Part shown: positions 6,302 to 11,312 of the stretch, piece after piece
How the letters are laid out: each line of letters opens with the position of its first letter
How positions within the stretch are numbered: the stretch's first letter is position 1
Origin: a bacterium
GTDB lineage: Bacteria; Bacillota; Clostridia; Oscillospirales; Acutalibacteraceae
Length of the DNA stretch: 11,312 bases
Assembly (NCBI GenBank): GCA_020626545.1
Contig: JAHKZS010000001.1
Location: 1-11,312 of the forward strand
Direction of reading: 5' to 3'
The notes under the pieces: generated by a model
Database searches by the model: none
The model's input: only the letters and a program-made list of their open reading frames with translations
What the model was told of the DNA's origin: nothing
Translations under genes and position numbers: made by a program

Positions 6302-8731
6302 ATGAGTATAAGAATTGCTCTCGCGGGTAACCCGAACAGCGGTAAAACTACGCTGTTTAACGCTTTAACAGGTTCTAACCAGTTTGTCGGAAACTGGCCG
6401 GGAGTTACCGTCGAGAAAAAAGAGGGTAAGCTTAAAAAACACAGCGACGTAGTTATCACCGACCTTCCGGGTATATACTCGCTGTCGCCGTATACGCTTG
6501 AGGAAGTCGTTGCTCGTAATTATCTTATCAACGAGCGTCCCGACGTTATTCTTAATATTATCGACGGAACGAACTTGGAGCGTAACCTTTACCTTACAAC
6601 CCAGCTTACCGAACTCGGAATCCCCGTAGTTGTAGCGGTAAATATGATGGATGTCGTCCGTAAAAACGGCGATAAAATTAATAAAGATGAGCTCTCGCGC
6701 CAGCTCGGTTGCCACGTTGTAGAGATTTCCGCTCTTAAAAACACAGGCATTACCGAAGCGGCGGAGGTCGCTATCGCGGCGGCTGAGGAAGAAAAAACCG
6801 TTCCTCAGCACAGCTTCAGCGGAGCCGTAGAACACGCTCTCGCTCATATTGAGGAGGGAACCTTCCTCCACGATATGCCCGAGGAACAGCAGCGCTGGTA
6901 CGCTATTAAGATTTTTGAGCGCGACGAAAAGGTGCTTGAAAAGTTAAATATCCCCAAAGATAAGCTCAAGCATATTGAAAAGGATATTAACGCGGCTGAA
7001 AAGGAGCTCGACGACGACTCCGAGAGCATTATCACTAATGAGAGATATATCTACATAGCTTCGGTGATTAAGGCTTGTTATAAAAAACAGAACCGAGGCA
7101 GTCTTACCACTTCCGATAAAATCGACAAGGTAGTTACAAACCGCTTCTTAGCGCTTCCGATATTCGCGCTGATTATGTGTATCGTTTATTATATTTCGGT
7201 TACTACCGTCGGAACAGTTCTTACCGACTGGATGAACGACGGTGTGTTCGGCGACGGATGGCACCTGTTCGGAATCGGCGACAGCGCTTACAACGAGGCT
7301 GTTGATAAATGGGCTGAAAAGAATGTATTTAGCAACGAAGATTTAGACAAGCTGTTAACCGCGGCGTCTAATGACAGCAATATCAAGGGCGCTTCCGACT
7401 TAAAGGACGCTTACGACGAAAAAGATTTCGGCGCGTTTGAGGAAGCCTACGGCTCGTATGTTGACGAGTTCTATCAGGGCGAGGAAAACTCAAAGATTAA
7501 GGTTTACGATATTAATAAATATCTTCCGCTCGACGACGAGGGCGAGTTCGATAATCCCGTTGACCCCGCCGAGTACGGAATTTGGATTCCCGGTATACCT
7601 GTGCTCGTTGAAAACGGACTTAACGCCGTTAACTGCGCGGATTGGCTCCAGGGCTTAATCCTCGACGGTATTGTAGCCGGCGTAGGCGCGGTACTCGGAT
7701 TTGTACCCCAGATTCTTGTATTGTTTATATTCTTAGCGTTCCTCGAGAGCTGCGGATATATGGCTCGTATCGCGTTCGTTATGGATAGAATTTTCCGTAA
7801 ATTCGGACTTTCGGGTAAGAGCTTTATCCCGATGTTAATCGGTACGGGTTGCGGTGTTCCGGGTATTATGGCTTCGCGAACGATTGAAAACGAGCGCGAC
7901 CGCCGTATGACTATTATGACTACAACATTTATCCCCTGCGGAGCTAAGCTTCCGATTATCGCTATGATCGCGACAGCGCTGTTCGGCGGCGCGTGGTGGG
8001 TAGCTCCGAGCGCCTACTTCTTAGGAATGGCTGCTATCGTAGTTTCGGGTATTATGCTCAAGAAAACTAAGATGTTCGCGGGTGATCCCGCTCCGTTCGT
8101 TATGGAGCTTCCCGCATACCATCTCCCGACAGTTTCGAACGTTCTCCGCTCGATGTGGGAGAGAGGCTGGAGCTTTATCAAGAAAGCGGGTACTATTATC
8201 CTTATCGCCTCAATCGCGATCTGGGCAGGCTCGGTGTTCGGCTGGTACGGCACATCATTCGGCTACAACCCCGATATTCCGATTGAAAACAGTATCTTAG
8301 GCGCTATCGGTAACGGAATCCAGTGGATATTCGCTCCTTTAGGCTTCGCCGACATCAAGGCGGCTATCGCTACAATTATGGGACTTGTCGCTAAAGAGGA
8401 AGTTGTCGGAGTATTCGGCGTACTCGACTTCGGCGGACTTACACCGCTCGCGGCGTACAGCTTCTTAGCGTTTAACTTACTCTGCGCTCCGTGCTTCGCG
8501 GCTATCGGCGCTATCAGACGTGAGATGAACTCGGCTAAATGGACTGCGTTCGCTATCGCTTACCAGTGTATCTTCGCTTACGCGGTATCGCTCGTAATAT
8601 TCCAGGTTGGTTCGATATTTACAGGCGGACTTAACGTAATCGGATTAATTTTCGCGGTTGCGGTAATCGCTTTCGTAATCTATATGCTCGCAAGACCTTA
8701 TAAAGAGTCTACACGATTAAGCGTAAGATAA
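6302..8731 (+). CDS. feoB: Ferrous iron transporter FeoB, with acidic extracytoplasmic insertion
   Basis: This is the Fe2+ uptake permease, 809 residues. The N-terminal G-domain has G1 GNPNSGKT (9-16), the G2 region NWPGVT (31-36), G3 DLPG (54-57), G4 NMMD (114-117, the usual FeoB variant of NKxD) and G5 SAL (143-145). A helical GDI-like region covers about 165-265. The membrane part begins near residue 281 and has the conserved cysteine segments SCGYMAR (483-489), GTGCGVPG (514-521), PCGAKLP (545-551) and CAPC (728-731). Between the first and second membrane segments, about residues 323-427, lies an extra stretch without Cys that is rich in Asp/Glu (27 acidic against 9 basic over 327-427). 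By topology it should face outside. After it, IPGIPVLVENGL returns to the normal family pattern. The ribosome binding site AGGAGAGAGG lies just upstream of the ATG. A small Cys-rich accessory gene follows. Confidence 0.96.
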   Translation: MSIRIALAGNPNSGKTTLFNALTGSNQFVGNWPGVTVEKKEGKLKKHSDVVITDLPGIYSLSPYTLEEVVARNYLINERPDVILNIIDGTNLERNLYLTTQLTELGIPVVVAVNMMDVVRKNGDKINKDELSRQLGCHVVEISALKNTGITEAAEVAIAAAEEEKTVPQHSFSGAVEHALAHIEEGTFLHDMPEEQQRWYAIKIFERDEKVLEKLNIPKDKLKHIEKDINAAEKELDDDSESIITNERYIYIASVIKACYKKQNRGSLTTSDKIDKVVTNRFLALPIFALIMCIVYYISVTTVGTVLTDWMNDGVFGDGWHLFGIGDSAYNEAVDKWAEKNVFSNEDLDKLLTAASNDSNIKGASDLKDAYDEKDFGAFEEAYGSYVDEFYQGEENSKIKVYDINKYLPLDDEGEFDNPVDPAEYGIWIPGIPVLVENGLNAVNCADWLQGLILDGIVAGVGAVLGFVPQILVLFIFLAFLESCGYMARIAFVMDRIFRKFGLSGKSFIPMLIGTGCGVPGIMASRTIENERDRRMTIMTTTFIPCGAKLPIIAMIATALFGGAWWVAPSAYFLGMAAIVVSGIMLKKTKMFAGDPAPFVMELPAYHLPTVSNVLRSMWERGWSFIKKAGTIILIASIAIWAGSVFGWYGTSFGYNPDIPIENSILGAIGNGIQWIFAPLGFADIKAAIATIMGLVAKEEVVGVFGVLDFGGLTPLAAYSFLAFNLLCAPCFAAIGAIRREMNSAKWTAFAIAYQCIFAYAVSLVIFQVGSIFTGGLNVIGLIFAVAVIAFVIYMLARPYKESTRLSVR

Positions 8732-8762
8732 ATACATATACTAATCAGAAAGGGAGGACTTT

Positions 8763-8924
8763 ATGAACTGGCTGACCGCTAATCTCGGTACAATTGTAAT
8801 CGCGATAATAGTCGCGGGACTTGTCGGGGCTGTGATATTTAACAGCCTGCGAAGAAGAAAACAGGGTAAATCCTCCTGTTCCTGCGGATGCGCGGATTGT
8901 CCGATGAAAAATAAATGTCATTAA
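8763..8924 (+). CDS. FeoB-associated Cys-rich membrane protein (small)
   Basis: This is a 53-residue ORF beginning ATG at 8763 and ending TAA at 8922-8924, with a strong GGGAGG site at 8752-8757. A single hydrophobic helix covers about residues 9-27 and is followed by a basic stretch (RRRK, 30-33), so the C-terminal tail should be cytoplasmic by the positive-inside rule. The tail reads C39-S-C41-G-C43-A-D-C46-P-x4-C52-H. Size, one helix, cysteine tail and position directly after feoB fit the FeoB-associated Cys-rich membrane protein family, whose members are proposed to help ferrous iron transport but lack a proven mechanism. The tail could bind Fe2+ or an Fe-S cluster (inference). It is probably co-transcribed with feoB, 31 nt upstream, and is followed by a hairpin. 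Confidence 0.88.
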   Translation: MNWLTANLGTIVIAIIVAGLVGAVIFNSLRRRKQGKSSCSCGCADCPMKNKCH

Positions 8925-8928
8925 TTAA

Positions 8929-8960
8929 TCGGGTCGGTTTAATGCCGGCCTGATCTTGTT
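8929..8960 (+). terminator. Hairpin after the feo operon, probable terminator
   Basis: TCGGGTCGG (8929-8937) pairs with CCGGCCTGA (8945-8953) as nine pairs including two G-U pairs, with a 7-nt loop. TCTTGTT follows as a weak T-rich tail. Confidence 0.6.
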
Positions 8961-8986
8961 AGGATAAAAGGTTAGGCTTTACGCCC

Positions 8987-9073
8987 TGTCATCATGAGCG
9001 AAGCGTTAGCCCATACTTTGTCATCTTGAGCGTAGCGTTAGCCATACTTTGTCATCTTGAGCGTAGCGTTAGC
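8987..9073 (+). repeat. Three tandem copies of a 24-bp unit (TGTCATCTTGAGCG type)
   Basis: Copies begin at 8987, 9019 and 9050 (period 32 and 31 bp). Each has TGTCATCwTGAGCG, then wAGCGTTAGC; the first two are followed by the same short linker, CCATACTT or CATACTT. Copy 1 differs from the others at two positions, and copies 2 and 3 are identical over the unit. The linkers are near-identical too, so this is tandem duplication of one arm of the element. Confidence 0.75.
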
Positions 9074-9192
9074 GGAGTCGAAAGATCCCCTGAGGTTAGA
9101 GGTCAGTTTCCTTTACTTGTTGATAAAGAGGGAGGAGATCTTTCGACTATTTCGCTAAAGCGAAATTTGCTCCGCAACCGCTCAAGATGACA
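9050..9192. repeat. Long imperfect inverted repeat with an inserted mini-hairpin
   Basis: TGTCATCTTGAGCG (9050-9063) is matched by its complement at 9179-9192, and AGTCGAAAGATC (9076-9087) by its complement at 9137-9148. The central loop covers about 9091-9132. The right arm carries about 20 extra bases including ATTTCGCT-AA-AGCGAAAT (9149-9166), a perfect hairpin that has no partner on the left. In RNA this would form a long stem with a branch. Confidence 0.75.
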
Positions 9193-9268
9193 TACTGCAA
9201 TTGCGAATTATCCTAAACCTGTTACCCTCCCAAAATATCAAAAAACCCTTTTCTAAATTAAAAACTTA

Positions 9269-9277
9269 TGTTATAAT
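9269..9277 (+). promoter_or_regulatory. Extended -10 promoter of the sufCB operon
   Basis: TG-N-TATAAT (9269-9277) is a perfect -10 box with the TG extension. At the -35 position only TTTTCT (9249-9254) is seen, so the extended -10 probably carries recognition. The expected start is near 9284, about 28 nt before the sufC ATG. I see no IscR-like or other regulator site. Confidence 0.5.
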
Positions 9278-9311
9278 AAATATTACGCGTTTAGCGGAAA
9301 GGAATGGTAAT

Positions 9312-10049
9312 ATGCTGAAAATTGAAAACTTATCGTTTAATGTTAATTCAGGCGAAAAAGAAATTATAAAAAACATCAGCCTCGAAATCCCCGACGGAAA
9401 GTTAATTGTCGTAACAGGCCCCAACGGCGGCGGTAAATCTACGCTCGCTAAGCTTATCGCGGGACTTGAAAAGCCCAGCGAGGGTAAAATTTTCTTTAAG
9501 GGCGAGGATATAACCGATATGAGCATAACCGATAGGGCTAAACTCGGTATCGCTTTCGCTTTTCAGCAACCCGTCAAGTTTAAGGGTATAAGGGTTATAG
9601 ACCTTATCCGTCTTTCCGCGGGAAAGGAACTTTCTATCGCCGAAGCGTGTGAGTATCTCTCTTTAGTGGGCTTGTGCGCTAGGGAATATATCGATCGCGA
9701 GGTTAACTCGAGCCTTTCGGGCGGAGAGTTAAAGAGAATTGAAATCGCTATTGTTCTCGCGAGAAAATCCCTTCTCACCGTATTTGACGAACCCGAGGCG
9801 GGAATAGATTTATGGAGCTTCAGCAACCTTATCGACGTTTTTCGCCAGCAGCGCGAGGAAATTAAAGACAGGTCTATATTAATAATCTCTCACCAGGAGA
9901 GAATTTTAAATATCGCCGACGAAATTGTCGTTCTTAACAACGGTGAAATCGAGAAACACGGTAAAAAGGACGAGCTTCTCCCCGAGTTAATCGGAACCTC
10001 GGCGGCGGTAGCTAAATGTAAGGGAATAAAAAAGGAGTTGGATGACTGA
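9312..10049 (+). CDS. sufC: SufC-type Fe-S cluster assembly ATPase (minimal SUF/SMS type)
   Basis: This is a soluble ABC ATPase, 245 residues, partner of a SufB/D protein in Fe-S cluster assembly. Motifs in order: Walker A GPNGGGKST (36-44), Q-loop FQQP (84-87), signature SLSGGELKR (134-142), Walker B with catalytic Glu (LTVFDE, 155-160), D-loop GID (164-166) and switch His194 in IISHQ. The segment FDEPEAGID replaces the DEIDSGLD typical of SufC in full SUF operons, as I recall that family; the PEAGID version suits the archaeal and clostridial two-gene SufCB (SMS) group. The ATG at 9312 is chosen because it follows AAAGGA and starts the usual MLKIENLSF. The in-frame upstream extension to 9201 crosses the repeat element and the promoter. 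The stop overlaps the next start as TGATG. Confidence 0.92.
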   Translation: MLKIENLSFNVNSGEKEIIKNISLEIPDGKLIVVTGPNGGGKSTLAKLIAGLEKPSEGKIFFKGEDITDMSITDRAKLGIAFAFQQPVKFKGIRVIDLIRLSAGKELSIAEACEYLSLVGLCAREYIDREVNSSLSGGELKRIEIAIVLARKSLLTVFDEPEAGIDLWSFSNLIDVFRQQREEIKDRSILIISHQERILNIADEIVVLNNGEIEKHGKKDELLPELIGTSAAVAKCKGIKKELDD

Positions 10050-10972
10050 TGAAACTTGATAAAATACAGCAGTATTTATTAAAAGAAATCGCGGATTTGA
10101 CCGACGTACCCGCGGGCGCTTATAATATCCGTTCCAACAGCCAGTCTATCGGCAGACAGTCGTCCGCGAATATTACGATTACTCCGAAAACCGACGTGAG
10201 TGGAATTGATATCCGTATCAAAGACGGTACTAAAAACGAGAGCGTTCATATCCCCGTAGTTATGACCGAAAGCGGTCTTAAAGAGGAAGTTTATAACGAC
10301 TTTTACGTAGGCGATAACGCCGATGTTGAGATTGTCGCGGGTTGCGGAATTGACAACTGCGGTAATCACGACTCCGAGCACGACGGTATACACAGATTTT
10401 TCGTAGGTAAAAATTCTAAGGTTAAATATGTAGAAAAGCATTTCGGCTCGGGCGAGGGTTCGGGTAAGAGAATTCTAAACCCCGTAACCGAGGTTTATAT
10501 GGAAGAAAACAGCTTCGTCGAGATGGAGATGGTTCAGATTAAGGGCGTTGACGATACTGTCCGCACGACTATCGCCGAGCTTAAAGAGGGCGCGAGCTTA
10601 GTTGTAAGAGAGCGCCTTATGACTCATAACGAGCAGAAAGCTTACAGTATATATACCGTAAGCCTTAACGGCAAAAACTCTACCGCCGACGTTGTTTCGA
10701 GAGCTGTCGCGAGGGATAACTCCTACCAGAAATTCGAGGCGAAAATTGTCGGTAACGCCGAATGTAAGGGCCATACCGAGTGCGACTCGATTATTATGGA
10801 TAACGGACAGATTTTAGCGGTTCCCGCGCTCGAGGCTAATAACGTAGACGCGTCGCTCGTACACGAGGCGGCTATCGGTAAAATCGCCGGCGAGCAGATA
10901 GACAAGCTTATGACTTTGGGCTTAACCGAAGCCGAAGCCGAGCAGGAGATTATTAACGGATTTTTAAGATAG
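10049..10972 (+). CDS. sufB: SufB/SufD-family Fe-S cluster scaffold (SmsB-like)
   Basis: This is a SufB/D core protein of 307 residues, much shorter than SufB of full SUF operons (about 470-495), so it lacks the long N-terminal part. The beta-helix core runs from about residue 55 to 265. The C-terminal family signature is complete: ECDSIIMDNG with Cys245, ALEANN (260-265), then L-V-H272-E273-AAIGKIAGEQ and a helical end, EAEAEQEIINGFL. Cys245 and the HE pair align with the residues that hold the nascent cluster in E. coli SufB (from family knowledge, not measured here). A second cluster of candidate ligands, C99-x4-C104-x2-H107-x3-H111, is present in the core. With SufC it should form a minimal cluster-building complex that takes sulfur from another source, since no cysteine desulfurase or SufU is in the window. 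Translational coupling through TGATG is likely. Confidence 0.9.
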   Translation: MKLDKIQQYLLKEIADLTDVPAGAYNIRSNSQSIGRQSSANITITPKTDVSGIDIRIKDGTKNESVHIPVVMTESGLKEEVYNDFYVGDNADVEIVAGCGIDNCGNHDSEHDGIHRFFVGKNSKVKYVEKHFGSGEGSGKRILNPVTEVYMEENSFVEMEMVQIKGVDDTVRTTIAELKEGASLVVRERLMTHNEQKAYSIYTVSLNGKNSTADVVSRAVARDNSYQKFEAKIVGNAECKGHTECDSIIMDNGQILAVPALEANNVDASLVHEAAIGKIAGEQIDKLMTLGLTEAEAEQEIINGFLR

Positions 10973-11054
10973 TTAAAAGTTAACAGATAAAAGTTTCGGG
11001 CGGATAGAAATTTCTATCCGCCCGTTTTTCTATTCTTTACTTAACTTTTAACTA
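10970..11054. repeat. Extended palindrome spanning both convergent stop codons
   Basis: TAGTTAAAAGTTAA (10970-10983) is mirrored exactly by TTAACTTTTAACTA (11041-11054), with the terminator palindrome at the centre. The TAG at each outer end is the stop codon of the adjacent gene (sufB on plus, the HMA-domain gene on minus). The intervals between arm and core are similar but not equal. Confidence 0.8.
10997..11029. terminator. Strong intrinsic terminator between convergent genes
   Basis: CGGGCGGATAGAAA (10997-11010) and TTTCTATCCGCCCG (11011-11024) form a perfect 28-bp palindrome, giving about 12 pairs with a small AT loop, followed by TTTTTC. It terminates sufB. In the minus direction the hairpin is followed by AAACTTTT, a weaker tail, so it may serve both genes. 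Confidence 0.88.
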
Positions 11055-11297
11055 TTTAAAAAAACCTTTTTTCTCGTAGGGTTCGATATCGTAGGAAATG
11101 AGCTTATAGCCTGTTTCCTCAATCGCTTTGTCGAGGGCTTCTTTCGAGATTTCCTCCTTAGCGATAATTACTGTTTCGTTTTTTGAGTGGGATGAATTTA
11201 CCTTCTTTACCTTAAAGTTCTTTCTGATTTGGTCGTTGACGTGAGCTTCGCACATTCCGCACATCATTCCGTCTACGCCGAGTGTAATTTTGTACAT
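11052..11297 (-). CDS. Heavy-metal-associated (HMA/CopZ-like) domain protein
   Basis: This is an 81-residue soluble protein. The HMA fold signature G10-M-M-C13-G-M-C16 follows the first strand (YKITLGVDG). It is the metal-binding CxxC of CopZ-type copper chaperones and of the N-terminal domains of metal P-type ATPases. Residues 1-70 match one ferredoxin-like beta-alpha-beta-beta-alpha-beta domain (EEISKEALDKAIEETGYKLISYDI at the end); the last ten, EPYEKKGFFK, are a short extra tail. Cu+ is the most likely ligand, but specificity is not readable from the motif. The start at 11297 follows AGGA (complement at 11305-11308) with 7 nt spacing. The window ends 15 bp upstream, so an upstream partner gene, for example a metal ATPase, may be missing. 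It is convergent with sufB. Confidence 0.85.
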   Translation of the reverse strand: MYKITLGVDGMMCGMCEAHVNDQIRKNFKVKKVNSSHSKNETVIIAKEEISKEALDKAIEETGYKLISYDIEPYEKKGFFK

Positions 11298-11312
11298 AAT
11301 TTAGTCCTTTCA

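Larger units (their letters stand above)
8959..9216. mobile_element. MITE-like non-coding repeat element with 9-bp terminal inverted repeats
   Basis: The outer ends are TTAGGATAA (8959-8967) and TTATCCTAA (9208-9216), a perfect 9-bp inverted repeat. Inside are three tandem copies of a 24-bp unit and a longer inverted repeat with an extra small hairpin, both described separately. The element contains no ORF worth reporting. The inner TGTCATCTTGAGCG...AGTCGAAAGATC sequence resembles a widespread family of bacterial intergenic repeats. Whether it was moved by a transposase in trans cannot be told from one copy; I see no clear target-site duplication. Confidence 0.5.

Noticed and set aside
6365..6871. 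168-codon minus-strand ORF opposite feoB
   Set aside because: It is a mirror frame of the GTPase domain, with no ribosome binding site, no recognisable domain, and complete overlap with a certain gene. Other antisense ORFs in the window are rejected for the same reason.
7437..7658. Plus-strand ORF within the FeoB insertion region
   Set aside because: It is an alternative frame of feoB with no ribosome binding site or recognisable protein. The FeoB frame is continuous through it.
8987..9090. CRISPR array
   Set aside because: There are only three units with linkers of 7-8 nt that are themselves nearly identical. There are no unique spacers and no cas genes.
9201..9311. Upstream extension of sufC to 9201
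   Set aside because: It would translate the end of the repeat element and the extended -10 promoter. The ATG at 9312 has its own ribosome binding site and begins the usual SufC N-terminus.
1..11312. tRNA, rRNA or prophage genes
   Set aside because: I saw no cloverleaf, conserved rRNA sequence, integrase or phage structural gene on either strand.

Overview
The window looks chromosomal and comes from an anaerobic, low-to-mid GC member of the Clostridia. Gut or rumen Oscillospiraceae/Ruminococcaceae is my best guess. The reasons are the clostridial gene order rnfC-D-G-E-A-B, tandem feoA genes before feoB, a two-gene SufC/SufB system in place of full SUF or ISC, strong GGAGG-type ribosome binding sites, and sigma-A-type promoters with TTGACA and TATAAT boxes. 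The lineage is inferred; no rRNA or other phylogenetic marker is present.

Layout. (1) 1-541, minus strand: the N-terminal part of a secreted lipoprotein with bacterial Ig-like (Big_2 type) repeats, cut by the window edge and driven by a consensus promoter. (2) 736-5552, plus strand: a complete, tightly overlapping rnfCDGEAB operon for a membrane ferredoxin:NAD+ oxidoreductase, with its own promoter and a downstream hairpin. (3) 5553-5841: a non-coding stretch with the rnf hairpin, a compact inverted-repeat segment that can fold two ways, and a consensus promoter followed by two copies of GTTAG-N6-CTAAC, a candidate iron-responsive operator. (4) 5842-8924: a ferrous iron uptake operon of two different feoA genes, feoB with an unusual acidic extracytoplasmic insertion, and a 53-residue FeoB-associated Cys-rich membrane protein. 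(5) 8925-9311: a terminator-like hairpin, then a 258-bp non-coding, MITE-like repeat element, then the promoter of the next operon. (6) 9312-10972: a two-gene minimal SUF-type (SMS-like) Fe-S cluster assembly operon. (7) 10970-11054: an extended palindrome and terminator shared with a convergent minus-strand gene at 11052-11297 for a small CopZ-like heavy-metal-associated domain protein.

How the genes fit together. Feo imports Fe2+. The SufC/SufB pair builds Fe-S clusters. The Rnf complex is one of the heaviest Fe-S users in such a cell (two clusters in RnfC, several in RnfB, one between RnfA and RnfE) and couples reduced ferredoxin oxidation to NAD+ reduction and ion pumping. The window therefore reads as an iron supply, cluster assembly and cluster consumption neighbourhood, although each operon appears to have its own promoter.

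No wholly new multi-gene system is evident. The least ordinary points are a GCAxCPx4C cysteine tail shared by RnfE and the small Feo protein, the acidic insertion in FeoB, the paired inverted repeats before feoA, the MITE-like element, and a 12-mer (GTTAAAAGTTAA) found three times at gene ends next to stop codons and hairpins.
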